In this document: positions 34,779 to 46,179 of the stretch, piece after piece | Numbering within the stretch: the stretch's first letter is position 1 | Layout: each line of letters begins with the position of its first letter | Notes under the pieces: model-generated | What the model was told of the DNA's origin: nothing | The model's input: the letters and a program-made list of their open reading frames with translations, nothing else | The model's database searches: none | Translations under genes and position numbers: made by a program | Assembly: GCA_023375675.1 (NCBI GenBank) | Contig: JALQBC010000008.1 | Location: forward strand, 496,001 to 560,000 | Length of the DNA: 64,000 nt | Source of the DNA: Cytospora piceicola | Taxonomy: Eukaryota > Ascomycota > Sordariomycetes > Diaporthales > Cytosporaceae | Direction: 5' to 3'

Positions 34779-35970
34779 ATGGCAGAACTGCACCAAGGCA
34801 TAAACCAACTCGACTCTAAGGTCACTGACTCACGGGAAGGTCTGGGTACGGCGCTTCAAGAATTGAGAGAAATAAAGGAAACGGGCGTGACCGTGTTGAA
34901 TGCCATTTACGTATTATTTCAGGATCTAATACGGGGGGAGAAAATGATTGGTGAGTATGATCCCGGACCGTAAACCGAACAACTTTCGACTTACATACCT
35001 CCAAGTAGAAACACGTCGTTCTGTACAGTCAGAACAAATGCTCCCATCAAATCAACTTGGTCACGAAGAGTTGCGGAGGGCACTATACGAGAATATCGGG
35101 GTACGGTCGCACGTGGAGGATCTAAGCTATGCTCTGAGGAAGTACGATGCCTTTACCGAAAAGGATTTGGCTCGTGCTGCTTACGTGGCAACAACGGACA
35201 GGTTCCAGCAATGGCTCACCGTCGAATACTTAGATATGCTCCTCATCGATGGTCACTGCGGCGAACAAATCGTGGAAAGATTCTCGCCCATGTCAATATT
35301 CTGTACCACACTGATCCGCAGTATCTCCGATTTGCCACCGAATTCCGGTCCACGGACACGCATGGTGTTCTATTTCTTTTGCGGGCCACATTCGTTTCAA
35401 TATGGCAATCAGAACGGACCGTCTGCGCTGATGAGCAGTATCATAATTCAACTTCTCATGCAATGGCCCCAGCAGAGTCAGCCTGATTTACAATTCATTG
35501 AGACGCTTCCACGGGGCGGATTCGACATCATGGCTTTGTGCCAAATCTTTTCGAGTCTGCTCGATCAACTATCTCATAATGTGTCCCTATACTGCATTAT
35601 AGATAGTATATCGGACTTTGAAACAATCCTTGGAGGCTGGGCTAGAGAGATGAGCATTGTAATGGATTATTTTGGAGGCATCACGATGAGATTCAACGGG
35701 CCACACAGACATCAAGAGGCGGCTTCAGTGAAGTTCCTGCTGGCGAGTGCGGAAAGAAGTGATAGGATTCGTCACTATTGTGCTTGGGATCAAGTGATTG
35801 ACCTGAGGGCTGGCCACATGTATGGCCCAGAACTCTCGCCGGGTCTGTTGACCGAAGCCTTGCAAGGTCAGGTGTCGCACCCGTGGGAATCATCCGAAGT
35901 TGATTCTCCAAGCCAACCCTTGGAATACTCCAGTACATCGAGCGGCAGTCTCAGTGGGAGGCTCCTGTAA
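34779..35970 (+). CDS. STAND/NLR-like protein with N-terminal coiled coil, no Walker A
   Basis: Exons 34779-34950 and 35006-35970 (GTGAGT...CCAAG intron); 378 residues. The first ~55 residues are heptad-like (MAELHQGINQLDSKVTDSR and following), suggesting a coiled coil. Then comes RFQQWLTVEYLDMLLIDGHCG, the place where NACHT-type proteins carry a P-loop, but no GxxxxGK is present. RMVFYFFCGPHS and a block ALMSSIIIQLLMQWP follow, as in fungal STAND-like proteins of the nephrocystin type. The C-terminus is Ser-rich and polar. Full-length relatives are usually longer, so this may be a short or partial form. It starts 228 bp from, and diverges from, the decayed AAA ATPase. Fungal STAND proteins act in non-self recognition or cell death; that is family knowledge, not shown here. 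Confidence 0.65.
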
Positions 35971-36301
35971 CCAAGTTTGATTATTGCTATGAAAACATGG
36001 TTAGTGAACGGTAAAACAGGGCTCATGAAGCATTTCCTCGTTCGATATTCCGACATATTGAAGGCGGTACATAGCAAATATCCAAATGGATGGCATCTCG
36101 CGAAAAGAGGTTCCAATCTAGACCAACTCCAGTCCACGTTGAGTCAGATCAGATAGATCATGGGTACCGTTGTGCAATACGAGTTGAGGATTCATCATTA
36201 ATGACTAGCTGATACTGTGTAGCTCCACGAGGCAATCCATACATAGCTAGAGCGTTTAAACGTCGGACAAAAGCAGCCCGGTAAACATTGAACACAACCC
36301 G
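35971..36301. other. Short spacer, nothing recognised
   Basis: Convergent 3' flanks of the STAND-like gene and the Myb-like gene. Nothing else seen. Confidence 0.5.
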
Positions 36302-37652
36302 TTACTCCTGTACCTCTTGTTCATCAACAACATCATCCTCCGCGTCGCCCTGGAATCCACTGCTTGGCGAGCTTATGATCTGATTCTCTTCTTGTGCCAG
36401 GACGGAAATCTCTCGCTTCTCCTTCTGCTTGGAGACATCACGGTACTTCTTCTGACAGGCACATCTGGTATGACGGGGCAAGACCTGCAGTAAGATTCTT
36501 GTTAGCAGTCCAAACATATGCATGAATAGGAAGTCTGGCCCGATGTCAAGTAAAAAGGGACTGAAACTCACAGAATGGATCGTGTCCCAGTCCTTGCCGT
36601 CCTCCCGACCCTTGAATAACATCTCGACCTCCTCCTCGGTCCAAGACACCTTTACCACCTTCTTCTTGGTGCCCACGCCATCTCCCATAGGACCCAGTCC
36701 AATGCCGGTGAAGGCAGTGGCGTTAGGAGAAGACTCGGACGAACGAGGCCGCTTGGCGCGACGCTTGGTGACTTGCAAGTCTGGATCACTGGTGTCACTG
36801 TCATTGGGAGTGTTTCCACGCTTCCGGCGGAGAGTGGTCGTAGCCTCGATGAACTTTGCAGTCGAGTTGTTGGATTTGTGAGACGCGGCGAGGCCGTGGA
36901 TGGCCTTCCAGCCCTTGTTGACCTCGTGACGCAAGGGCAGAGTTGGGGTGTCTGGCGCGTCTCTGTCATCATCTGCACGCGACTGGTGTGACGCGCCTCG
37001 CGCAAAGCCGTAGTAGGCCAAGCCGACGTCAGAGGAAGAGGAAGCGCTGTTGCTGCGGCGGTCTGTGTAGGTGGTCACGTCGAAGGGGTCGTAGTCATCG
37101 GGCTCGAGGTACTCGGTGGCATTGAGGTCATTGTACTGGAAGGCTTTCTGTCCGATATTGTTGACTGCGCCGCTGACAAGGTCGCAAACACAGTTTCTGA
37201 ACCATTCTCTGTCTAGGTGGTTCCTGTGATGCCGTCAGTCACCAAGTAATTTTACATCTTTTGCCTCGCGGAGCTACTTACTCCTTGTCTGAAACCTTGT
37301 TCCAGCTCTGAACAGCGCGAGAGACGGCCATTCCGGCGTAGCGGACCACGTCGGCCAGAGGGGTCTCGAAGCGGTTGCCGTCCTGCTTTGCCACCTTCCG
37401 GATCTGGGTGGCGATAGCGGCCTTGAACGACTTGTCGTCGAGTGCAGGCCTGCAAATCTGTCAGCGTAGCTTCGGACCAGAGTATATTTTGATGCTTACC
37501 TTGGGGTGAACGCGATTGTGCGAAAGCGGAGGACGCTGTCAGCGGCTCGACCGGTGAGGTCGATGACATCTCTAGGAATATTTTAGCTGGCAGTGTTCAT
37601 CTATCGATATTTTGAAGTCTGGCCGTTGGAGTGCTACTTACTGGGTATCCAT
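36302..37652 (-). CDS. Myb/SANT-like nuclear protein
   Basis: Five exons: 37652-37642, 37571-37500, 37449-37282, 37223-36572 and 36484-36302; 361 residues, frame consistent. The first exon is only MDTQ minus one base. An N-terminal part (residues 1-130) contains conserved-looking helices (LADVVRYAGMAVSRAVQSW, FRNCVCDLVSGAVNNIGQKAFQYN). A basic stretch VTKRRAKRPRSS may be a nuclear localisation signal. The C-terminal VSWTEEEVEMLFKGREDGKDWDTIHSVLPRHTRCACQKKYRD is a Myb/SANT helix-turn-helix with the regular Trp spacing, split by the last intron between TIHS and VLPRH. The end is acidic (DDVVDEQEVQE). I expect DNA or chromatin binding; the target is unknown. It is not part of an evident cluster. 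Confidence 0.8.
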
Positions 37653-39065
37653 GAACGCGACAGATTGAAAAAAGGCGGTTGGTGATTGACGTGTTTGCTG
37701 GTGTCGGTCTCGATGGGGAACAGAGAGTCGTGCTTGGACTTGTTGCAATTAGTGGAAACTCTGACGATGTGAAATTAAACTGTAGAAGTTGAAGGAGAGC
37801 CTGGAGGTTGAAAGAGGCTAAAGAAGTGGAAAGAAAAGATGGAAACTGAGAGAGAAGTGGAAATGGGAAGACGTTTGTGACAAGGCGCCCGTGAGAAACC
37901 CAGAGGAGGTAGGTCTGAGCTCGAGATTGGAATAGTACGATTCGCCAGTAGATCTGAAGTCGAAGATACCTGGCTTTAATGGTTGCCTACCGTGTAGGCG
38001 AGTTTAGGCCTTGGCTTGAATGGCTCAACAACCCATGGTGGGCTGAGACATTGCTTCGGATATCAAACTAGTTGCAAAATTCCACTTCAGATTGAATTTA
38101 TCTACGAGACTGTTTCTCACGCTTCTGGTTAATTGTGGTCTGTTGTCACTTTCCCAGTGAACTCCAAGCAAACAGACTCTGGGTGAAGTAGTAGGTCAGG
38201 TATATTGGTGCCACCATAAATGTTGCCATGGCTCAGCACGATGGCGTATGACAGCGATTGGGATAGGGCTTCGTCCCAATTTCAGGAGTCGCCCAGAAGA
38301 ATGCATGGTGACCTCGACTTTTGAGAGTTGTCAACATTTCTCCCTATGGTAGCCTCATCCCAATCTACAATATGTAAGGTCAGCCCTGTCATTCAATGTT
38401 GGCTTATAACAACATTTTTGGGGTCTGCTAATAGCCAACTGAACTTGTCATAAGGATTTATGGAAATGCCAAGGCTTTGGGTTCGAAATGAGTGTATTCT
38501 ATTCTAGGTTTTGCCACCTATCAGACTATTGCACCCGAGTCTCTACAGTGTGGTATAGCCCACCCTCATATCTATATAAATGAACCCAAGCCCCTTGTCA
38601 CACCCTTTTCTTCATGGTACATCATTTCCTACCAGAGAATGAACGATGTATTACTTCAACGGTTTGTAGAAGTGCCAAACGATTGTGTTATGATAAATAA
38701 GTTGGTGCGGGGCGGGTATCAGCGAGTGTAGTGTGGTATTTAGTACCGACTGAGTGATCGTAGCGTTGTAGATGGTTCATTCAATCGTTTGTGAGGAAAG
38801 GATTGTGTTTGCGATAGATCGCAGGGAAATGAATGTAGGCTGAATCTCGACCGAGGGAATTTGACTGGGACTATTGGATGCTCGAGTGGTTCAGCGAGCT
38901 GCGAGTTATTGGGCGGATGCGGAGGAAGCCGCTACTTTTAGATGGTTGGAAAACGAAGGAATTTGCAGTTAGTGTTGCCATGGCGGATCTGCCCATTCTG
39001 CTATGCTGTCTAAGCCAGTGTTGTGTGTTCTTGGTTGTTGTCCCGGAAGGAGGTAGTGTTTTGAC
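37653..39065. other. Intergenic spacer upstream of Myb-like gene and downstream of chitinase
   Basis: 1.4 kb. Pyrimidine/purine-biased stretch near 37780-37880 may be the 5' region of the Myb-like gene. No gene is supported; the short frame at 38878-39339 is the antisense of the chitinase 3' end plus its flank. Confidence 0.45.
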
Positions 39066-40145
39066 TTATGACAGAGCACCCTTGATAGCGGCCTGGTACC
39101 CATCAGTCTTCATGGCATATCCGGAATCCCAGATTCCCACGCCACCGAAGCCGGTAATGTTCATGTTCTTGACGGACTCGACGGTAGTCTTGATCTCGTC
39201 GGAGCTCTGGATGTTGGTGCTCGCAGAACCCTCACCACTGGGGACTCCGAGGAACAGCTTCGGGCTGGGGCTGACGCTGGCGAACTTCTTGGCCCAGCCC
39301 TGGATGGTGGTCTTGAAGTCACTGCCGCCGATGCCCTGAGCCTCGTTGTTGTAGAACTGCACGTTGACGAAGTCAAGCTGGTTGAGGATGGCGTCGGGGA
39401 TGGACGAGTCGGACTGGTCGTAGAAGGAGCACATGGGCTCGGCGCTGAGGTAGTAGCTCTTGGTAGAGTTGCCGCTCATCTTGCCCCTAAGCTCAGTGAC
39501 CAGGTCTGGGTAAAAGCTGCCGTCACCCGACTCGTTGTCGAAGTCGACGCCATCGAGAATGACATCGCTGCCGAAGGGGCGAAGGTCTTCAGAGCCGGTA
39601 CCACCGAGGAAGAGGTCCCTGAAAGTCGGCATGTTAGTTTGACGCCATCCCAGATTCCGTTGGATTCATGCGGCCACATACCAGAGATAGTCAGCGGCCT
39701 GCTTGGCCTCGTCGGCACTTGCGAAGGTGGCGTTCGAGTATCTAGAATCACCACCGAAGGAAATCATGACCTTCTTTCCTGCACCTTGGCAATCAGTGAT
39801 CTGGTCGGCAAGACTCTTCCCGTTGGCGCCGGCTACAGTGCCATCAAAGAGGCCCCAGCCAGACTGGCCTGCCTGAGCGTCGCTCGCGCTGCCAGTGTCC
39901 TTGCCCAGGTTCAGCGTTGGCGGGTTGAGACTTGTTATGAATGCCATGATGACGGTGTCGAAACTGTCATCGGCACAGACGTCTGAGAGATCCCCGGTAC
40001 TCTGTCCCCAGAAGACCATCACGTCAGTGCCATCGCCGATGGCACTGGCACGCTTGACTGTGTGCTTGGGGAACTGAGAGTTGTAGGGCATGGCGCTGAC
40101 GGCACCAGCGGCCAGGGAGAGAGCGGCAAGAGTTTGGGTCTTCAT
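39066..40145 (-). CDS. GH18 endochitinase (class III, secreted)
   Basis: Two exons: 40145-39682 and 39618-39066, joined by a 63-bp GTATGT...TTTCAG intron; 338 residues. The N-terminus (MKTQTLAALSLAAGAVSA) is a signal peptide. The catalytic DxxDxDxE motif is LDGVDFDNE near residue 170, with Glu the acid. The second family landmark VMISFGGD (strand 3, GG motif) lies near residue 135, and YYLSAEPMC and FVNVQFYNN are later barrel strands. A late Trp (GGVGIWDSGYAM) closes the substrate pocket. It should hydrolyse chitin in the wall or in fungal/insect prey. No chitin-binding module or GPI tail is visible. The high GC of the coding part contrasts with the flanks. Confidence 0.92.
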
Positions 40146-42130
40146 TATGAAATTAGGTTATTATATAGAACCACCTGCACAGCAAGTATATGTTAAAGAA
40201 AGTGAATGTGTTGGGGTTGAAAAGATTGGAAGGATTGTGTTGGGAGTAAAGAGAATGTGATGTATGTAAAGAATGGTTGAAACTCGCCAGGAGTTAATAT
40301 CTCTTCAAGAGATATAGAAGTGAAGATTGAAAGGAAGGGTGGTGGTGATGGCTGTGTTGAGTGTGGTGATTGATGCAGAAAGTAAATCAGTCTCTGGTGA
40401 GGTTCTGCTTGTTACTTATAGCCATGGCGAAGAGATTTCTGCTGTGAGCACTATTTCAGTTTCGACACTTTGCTCAGACTTGTGAGACGGTCGCATGGTT
40501 AGAAATCCCTAACTCGAAGTCGCATTCCAAGAAGGACTGGCCATAGGATCACTGGCTCTGTGGAATGCTGACACTGTACCAGTGGGGGCTGGCCTTCACT
40601 GTAGCCTCTGAGGACTATGCCATCAAAGACAGGTTCCGAACAAACGGTGCAGGGCCGGCATGGCTACTGCGATGGGTTGCGATGAGGAACCGCGGTGATT
40701 CCATTCGCTGATATTGATTTGGTGCAATGCCTGCACATGTGGTTGACCACGAGGATGCCTACGGGGTCCGTTTCCAACGTACCGTAGTCAGTATCCTGAC
40801 TGAATCATAAATGCATAGTATCAGGATCGCTATTGGTCGACTTGCATTATTTCGGGCCCACAAGTAGGCCGTTTCTAATTGTTCCTGCTGACTCGGATAG
40901 CCTCCGGAACATTTCAGCCCCAACGGTCGCCGTTGTGGCCTCGATTGGATGCTTTGGGATTGGTGCTTACATCCTTCTGCAGAAGAATTACTGAGGAACC
41001 CGTTTGAGGCCCACAACCCCTGAAATAGCCACAAACGCTGTCTGCAGCCGACTGAATGGCCGATTTTGTGACGAGTTGTTTCACATCAAAAAGAGCGCGT
41101 CCCCGATTATTGCGACTTTCGAAGCTGACTGAGAACGACACCGAAACCAGTGTCTCATATCTATAAGGTCTGTTCTAAGACGCCTTGATAAAGGGTGAAC
41201 GGCAGTGTTCCGTGGGCACTCAGGTGGTGATGATTCGCTATATGCATCCATGTACTATTGGACCAGAGGTCTGGACCTCAGTCATTGCTGAGCTTATACC
41301 ATAGAGCTTATCGGCGGACGATTCGATTGAAACACCCTGGACATGTATTCTGAGTACCATTCAAGGGTTGCCAACATTCGAAAGGTTTGTAGTCTCTACC
41401 CTAGGCTAACCACCCCCTCTCCCTTTCTCGTTCCTTTTCAGATGTCTTTTTCGTTTGACCATAAAGTCGTTGATCTCGAGTTCATCGTATTCACGTAAAG
41501 AAATTACTCTCTAACCTCCTGAATAACTTGTGTCATCTGCGACCTTACCATCCGCAATGGCCCAGGACATGTATGAACCTTTCAGACTGCTCCTACAGCT
41601 ACTCGGGCTATTTTCACCTGGTTACAGCTCCTACCCAAATAAAATCACATCAAGCACATCTAGAAACCATCTTTACTAATGAAGCCTGCGCAGTCACATT
41701 CATATTCGACTGTTGAAGCCACGGCGCTATATGACCAGCACGGTCTTCCGGTCTTCTGGATTGGACAACGAATTCGTAGGGAACTATTGTTTTTCACAGT
41801 GCTCATGCTGATAATAAGGCTCGGAATATCACCGCTCCGCACCTGGGACTTCAACATCCATGGGCATCGATTGAACTGATTGATACCAGGGAACTAGCTT
41901 GATAGACTGAAGTCAAGGCCATCCTCAGGGGTTCTGTGTCCTACAGTCTGCCTGGAACAAAACTCTCTCCGGACGATCTCTCACCTGTACTACCTTCTCT
42001 TCTTACCGATCCCAAGACAGACGATGTGAGACGACCAAGCCTAGACCTCAGTATACTTCCAATACCCGTATCTCTGAACATGGCTCCTTTGCCCCCCCCC
42101 CCCCCCATCTTGCCACACTCGTTTCCTCCC
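40146..42130. other. Intergenic spacer between chitinase and LPMO
   Basis: 2 kb without supported genes. A 15-C run lies at 42092-42106, just downstream of the LPMO stop. A near match to the TACCCTAGGGTA palindrome (TACCCTAGGCTA) occurs near 41397. Confidence 0.45.
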
Positions 42131-42974
42131 TTAACCTGCAAACAATGTCGGACCTGGCATAGCATAGCTTGTGATGGTCTTGTATGGGTTGAGGTAGATA
42201 CCGGGGTCGGTGTTTTTATACAGCTCCGTCCCGAGCACGCCTGTTGGATTGGCCGTACCAGAACCGGTGATGTCGATGTTGAAACACTGGGGGTAGTTCT
42301 GCGCGCCATTGAGTGTGCTAGCTCCATGGAGGGCGATGATCTCGTGTCGGAAGACGTAAGTCCCAGGTGACAACGACTTTGGCACCGTGATTGTCCATGT
42401 GTTGTTTTGGTCAATTAGGTCTTGTGAGGCCCATATCTGCGTCTCGTAGTTGACTGTGACAATTGTGTTAGCATCATTGAGTCTGAAGAGGAATGAGGAT
42501 TGAGAGGATCAAGCTCTCTAGGATAGATGACATACTCCCGTCTGCCTGGATCTTCACCCACTTCAGTGTCGTCTTGTCGACCTTGGTGCAATCGCCGTTG
42601 GCGCACTTCGCGACGTACGTCAGGATGGGACCATACGGGTGAGGCCAGGTGGGTGCCCACGTAAACTCCAGGGTTCCACCAGCCGCAACGCTTGTCGCCA
42701 GCGTGCCCGGCGATGCGTTCTTGTGACAGATGATGTCCGGCGAGGAGTAATTATTTGGGGCCACGAATCCGCTGTCCAGGTTCTCTGTGTACCAGGCTGC
42801 GATGTCAGGAACGGTCTGGCCGTTGACCTTGTCGTAGTAGTAATCCAGGATGAAGCCTTGGTTTTCGACTCCATCGGTCTGGAAGCTCGTTACCATGCCA
42901 TGACTTAGAGCTGTACTGGTCAGACCGGCTAGGAGGAGGATTCGGCGGGTGGTGGGTGGAATCATTGCAAACAA
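42131..42974 (-). CDS. AA9 lytic polysaccharide monooxygenase (GH61 family)
   Basis: Two exons: 42974-42536 and 42453-42131; 253 residues. The signal peptide ends at ALS, so the mature protein begins with His ([11 protein letters not shown]); this N-terminal His is part of the copper histidine brace. The second brace His is in [15 protein letters not shown]. The outer-sphere Gln and the axial Tyr region are in [11 protein letters not shown], and [11 protein letters not shown] is the usual AA9 strand. Cys pairs fit disulfides. AA9 enzymes cleave cellulose or hemicellulose oxidatively, using Cu and H2O2/O2. No CBM1 is attached; the protein ends in [10 protein letters not shown]. The first ATG (42974) is three codons before a second in-frame one (42965); either gives a workable signal peptide. 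Confidence 0.93.
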
Positions 42975-45900
42975 GGGGTGATTCTGGCTTGGTCTGTGTC
43001 TATAGATTTAGATCAAAGACGGGTCGGATGATACAGGGTAGGCTCGGGTTTTATTCCTGAATCTCTGGGGACAGTCGAGCCCAAGACTGTCGTTTCTGGC
43101 AAACTTCAGGTAATTTACGCATGCGGATGGTACTGGTGGAATGATAGACCTATCGTTTCATGGTTACCCTTTATGGTTCGGATAGTTGTTTCTTTGGATA
43201 TGCCGGAACACGTCCAACCGCATAACCAGAAAGGGGTGTTCGGCGAATGGCATCCGCTGATCACTTGACTTTTACCAACCTTTTGGTTCGATTTATACCC
43301 ACAGTCCATATGCATGAAACCCTGCCGAGGTTAGCAAGTCATTAGTATTGCGACTTACTGAACATTTTGAGCCCTTTTGAGATCAAAACATGCATGGTGT
43401 ATATTTCGGTGGCTCGTTGAAGCCTCCACTGCGACATTAGATTTCTACAACCACCATTCGACTAGCATGTGTATCGAGGTCACATACACATGGAAATTAC
43501 TTGGGGTATTGAAGGGCAAGTATTCCAGGGCACTCACAATTACGAAGTCAAACTTCTGCGACAATTTGTAATTGTGTCTGAGGAATCTCAAATTCCCGGC
43601 TCGTGTTGCCGATTATTCTCCGAGTATCCAGACAGCTGCAACTCTTTGTCACAATCTATTGTTTGCCCAAGTGCATGTCACCTCTTGAATGGCCCTCGAA
43701 ATGGTTTAGCCAAGCACCCCATCCACGATTTCGAACCTCACGCTCAGGCTAAATGCAAAAAGGCAGGGCATTGGGCAAGAGAGCTGCTTGGCCTACCTAG
43801 GTAGTGGTCATGCCTAAGTGTGTGGATTACCAATGCGGGCCTATATATGTAACTAGTATACTGCCACACACCCCATGACCCAACCATAACAATGACGTGA
43901 TGTTTGTTACCATACCGATTGAACAATAAAAGTCCCCGTTAGCGATCGCGGCTCCATAGTCTGGTTCCGACGTGTGGTTGTCCTCGACATTGTCGGTGTG
44001 CAGCCGTACGGAGACCATATGTTTGTGTTTGTGTCAGTCACCGTTATTGTCATTGTCTTCTCTTTTATTCCGCGCGGGACCATGGTGGTCACCATGAAGA
44101 GATGAAGCATCACTGTCACTAAACAGGATGGTACTTCGATGGAAAGGCCCTTGGACGAGAGTCCGGATTGAGTCCATGATTGGGGTCCTCGTATCTCGAG
44201 CTCTCACTGATGGACACGACAGTGACAACTGAACCGTCCGCGGTATCTGTGGAGGACAGACTTGGGTCCGAAGAGCTCGAGACTTGATTGGGTAAGGTTG
44301 ATACAGACAAGATAGCCCTGGAGGTTGGGGTAAGTTCGTTGATGCTTGTATTGGGCTTTCGGGGACCAGGATGTCAGTTACCGAGCCCGCTTGGGTATGG
44401 TCACTGCTCGGCTGTATTCCTAAAGTCATGGGCAGAGTTACCGTCGACATTTATGAGAATAGTACATTGATTGTAGTCGGATTGCTGGGTATTCAAGCAC
44501 CCTGCTGTGGACTTGTAGACCTCTCCCTGCTTGACGTAAGCAAGTTCAATTCGCTTATGGGTGCAGGTGGAGGATTCGAGACCGTGGGGAAGGACTGGGG
44601 TCCGAAGCTACGCCAGAAGATACGTATGGGGCTAACCAGAATCTAACTACAGGTGTCGCTCTTCTCATGGGTGGAGGTTGATACGGACGACATCTCTGCG
44701 CCAGATGGCACCAGCGCAGTGTGAACCGGATCAGGTTTCTGGGATTTACGGGGGTTGTGGAGGAATTCGGCATCGATGAAGATTGCATATCGCGGTCAAG
44801 GCCAACAGATAAAGGAGACATCTTGGTCAACTGGGCGCTAGGCCAAGTGAGCTGCTCGAAGGATGTCTAACTGTGGAAGACAACCCTTGGGAAGGTTTCG
44901 GGATCTTGTCAAGGAGCTGTTTCCGAAGGCTGTGACGAAGAAAATGAGAGGCATGTAAGTGGTTGAAGGCAACGTTTAAGCCCTAGAGATCATGGTATCA
45001 AAAGCGACGCTGGAATTCCATTCAAAAACGATAATTCGTTAAAAAGTAAACCAATGTTGGGTCAGTTGTGGAAAACGATTGAATACGAGTAGGGATGCTG
45101 GAAAATCAGTCATCTTTTATTGACACACCCTTTTTTTGGTATGGCCATTTAGAACAAACGGTTTTATTTTTTGGGTTTGTTTAATACTCAAATTACTCGG
45201 TGGATCCGAGATGCATATAGCCCTAACCCTAGGGACTTTATCCTTAGGAGGTATGTCAAACTTTGGAAGACTATTGCTAAAGGCCAAATAAGAAGAGTTG
45301 GTAATAGATAACCTTGATATTACCCCTCTGGGAAGGCTATTCGGAGTTTTCTAAATGCATTTTTTAAATTAAATTGTGTAATATTCAAATCAAACTTTGT
45401 GATTCACATGAACAGAATACATACACCCCACCCCCCTAAAAGTTGGGACCTTTTACCATGAATTGCAGAATCATTGTCGGTTGTTAGCCAGGAAGCTGAA
45501 CGTGCAAGACTGAAGCCCGGTGGATCTTCCGGTTACTAATTCGATCACTGTGATAAGTTCGAGCTCAAAATTATATTTCCATTCAGGGACCTTGTGCTAA
45601 CGATAATTACCAACATGGCCCCGGAAACGTCTGTGGTTGCGTGGGAGCTACCCTAGGGTAGTGATGGAAGAGCTCGGCCCACTTAAGGTTGAGATCAGGA
45701 ACAAGCTATTGGTCTCAGTCGAAGCCATCAAAAGTGTCACGGATGCTCCCCTCTCCTGACTTCCACCCGAATCACTGGAACTCATTACTACAGCTTTACG
45801 TGAAGCTACACCATTTTCGCTACTTCATATGTGACTGGAACTGAACATCAATAGGAAAGTAATACTGGGCGACGACTGTGTGAAAGAGCCTAAGGGGTCG

Positions 45901-46179
45901 GAAATAGAAGAGAGTGTATGGATTCGCTCCGTTAATAAATACGTGTTCTCGAAGATTAAAGCGAAGTGGTTTACACTGCTTATAAAAAAGTAACTGGTGG
46001 GATGCGAAACGCCGCTGCCTGAAATGTCCACCTGGCTGGCTGGGGTCTTAGCTGGTTTGATCAAAGACAGTATCATACCAAAATGTCCTTATCGAGAACG
46101 TTTCGTACGTTACTAAATCCGTGGTTAGTAAATCTGTCATTACGTGCATCGTGGTGTATTTGGTCTCTACTGATGCACT
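42975..46179. other. Gene-poor spacer with possible coding remnants
   Basis: 3.2 kb. Several minus-strand open frames between about 43900 and 44830 look coding-like in short bursts (a stretch KQGEVYKSTAGC, Ser/Thr-rich pieces) but switch frame often and have no start-to-stop model, so I treat them as a possible relic. 45000-45460 is AT-rich. TACCTAGGTA lies at 43794 and TACCCTAGGGTA at 45649. Confidence 0.35.

Noticed and set aside
44034..44450. A 138-residue minus-strand frame as a gene
   Set aside because: Pro/Ser-rich with frame switches to neighbouring frames, no recognisable domain, and no signal or splice consistency.
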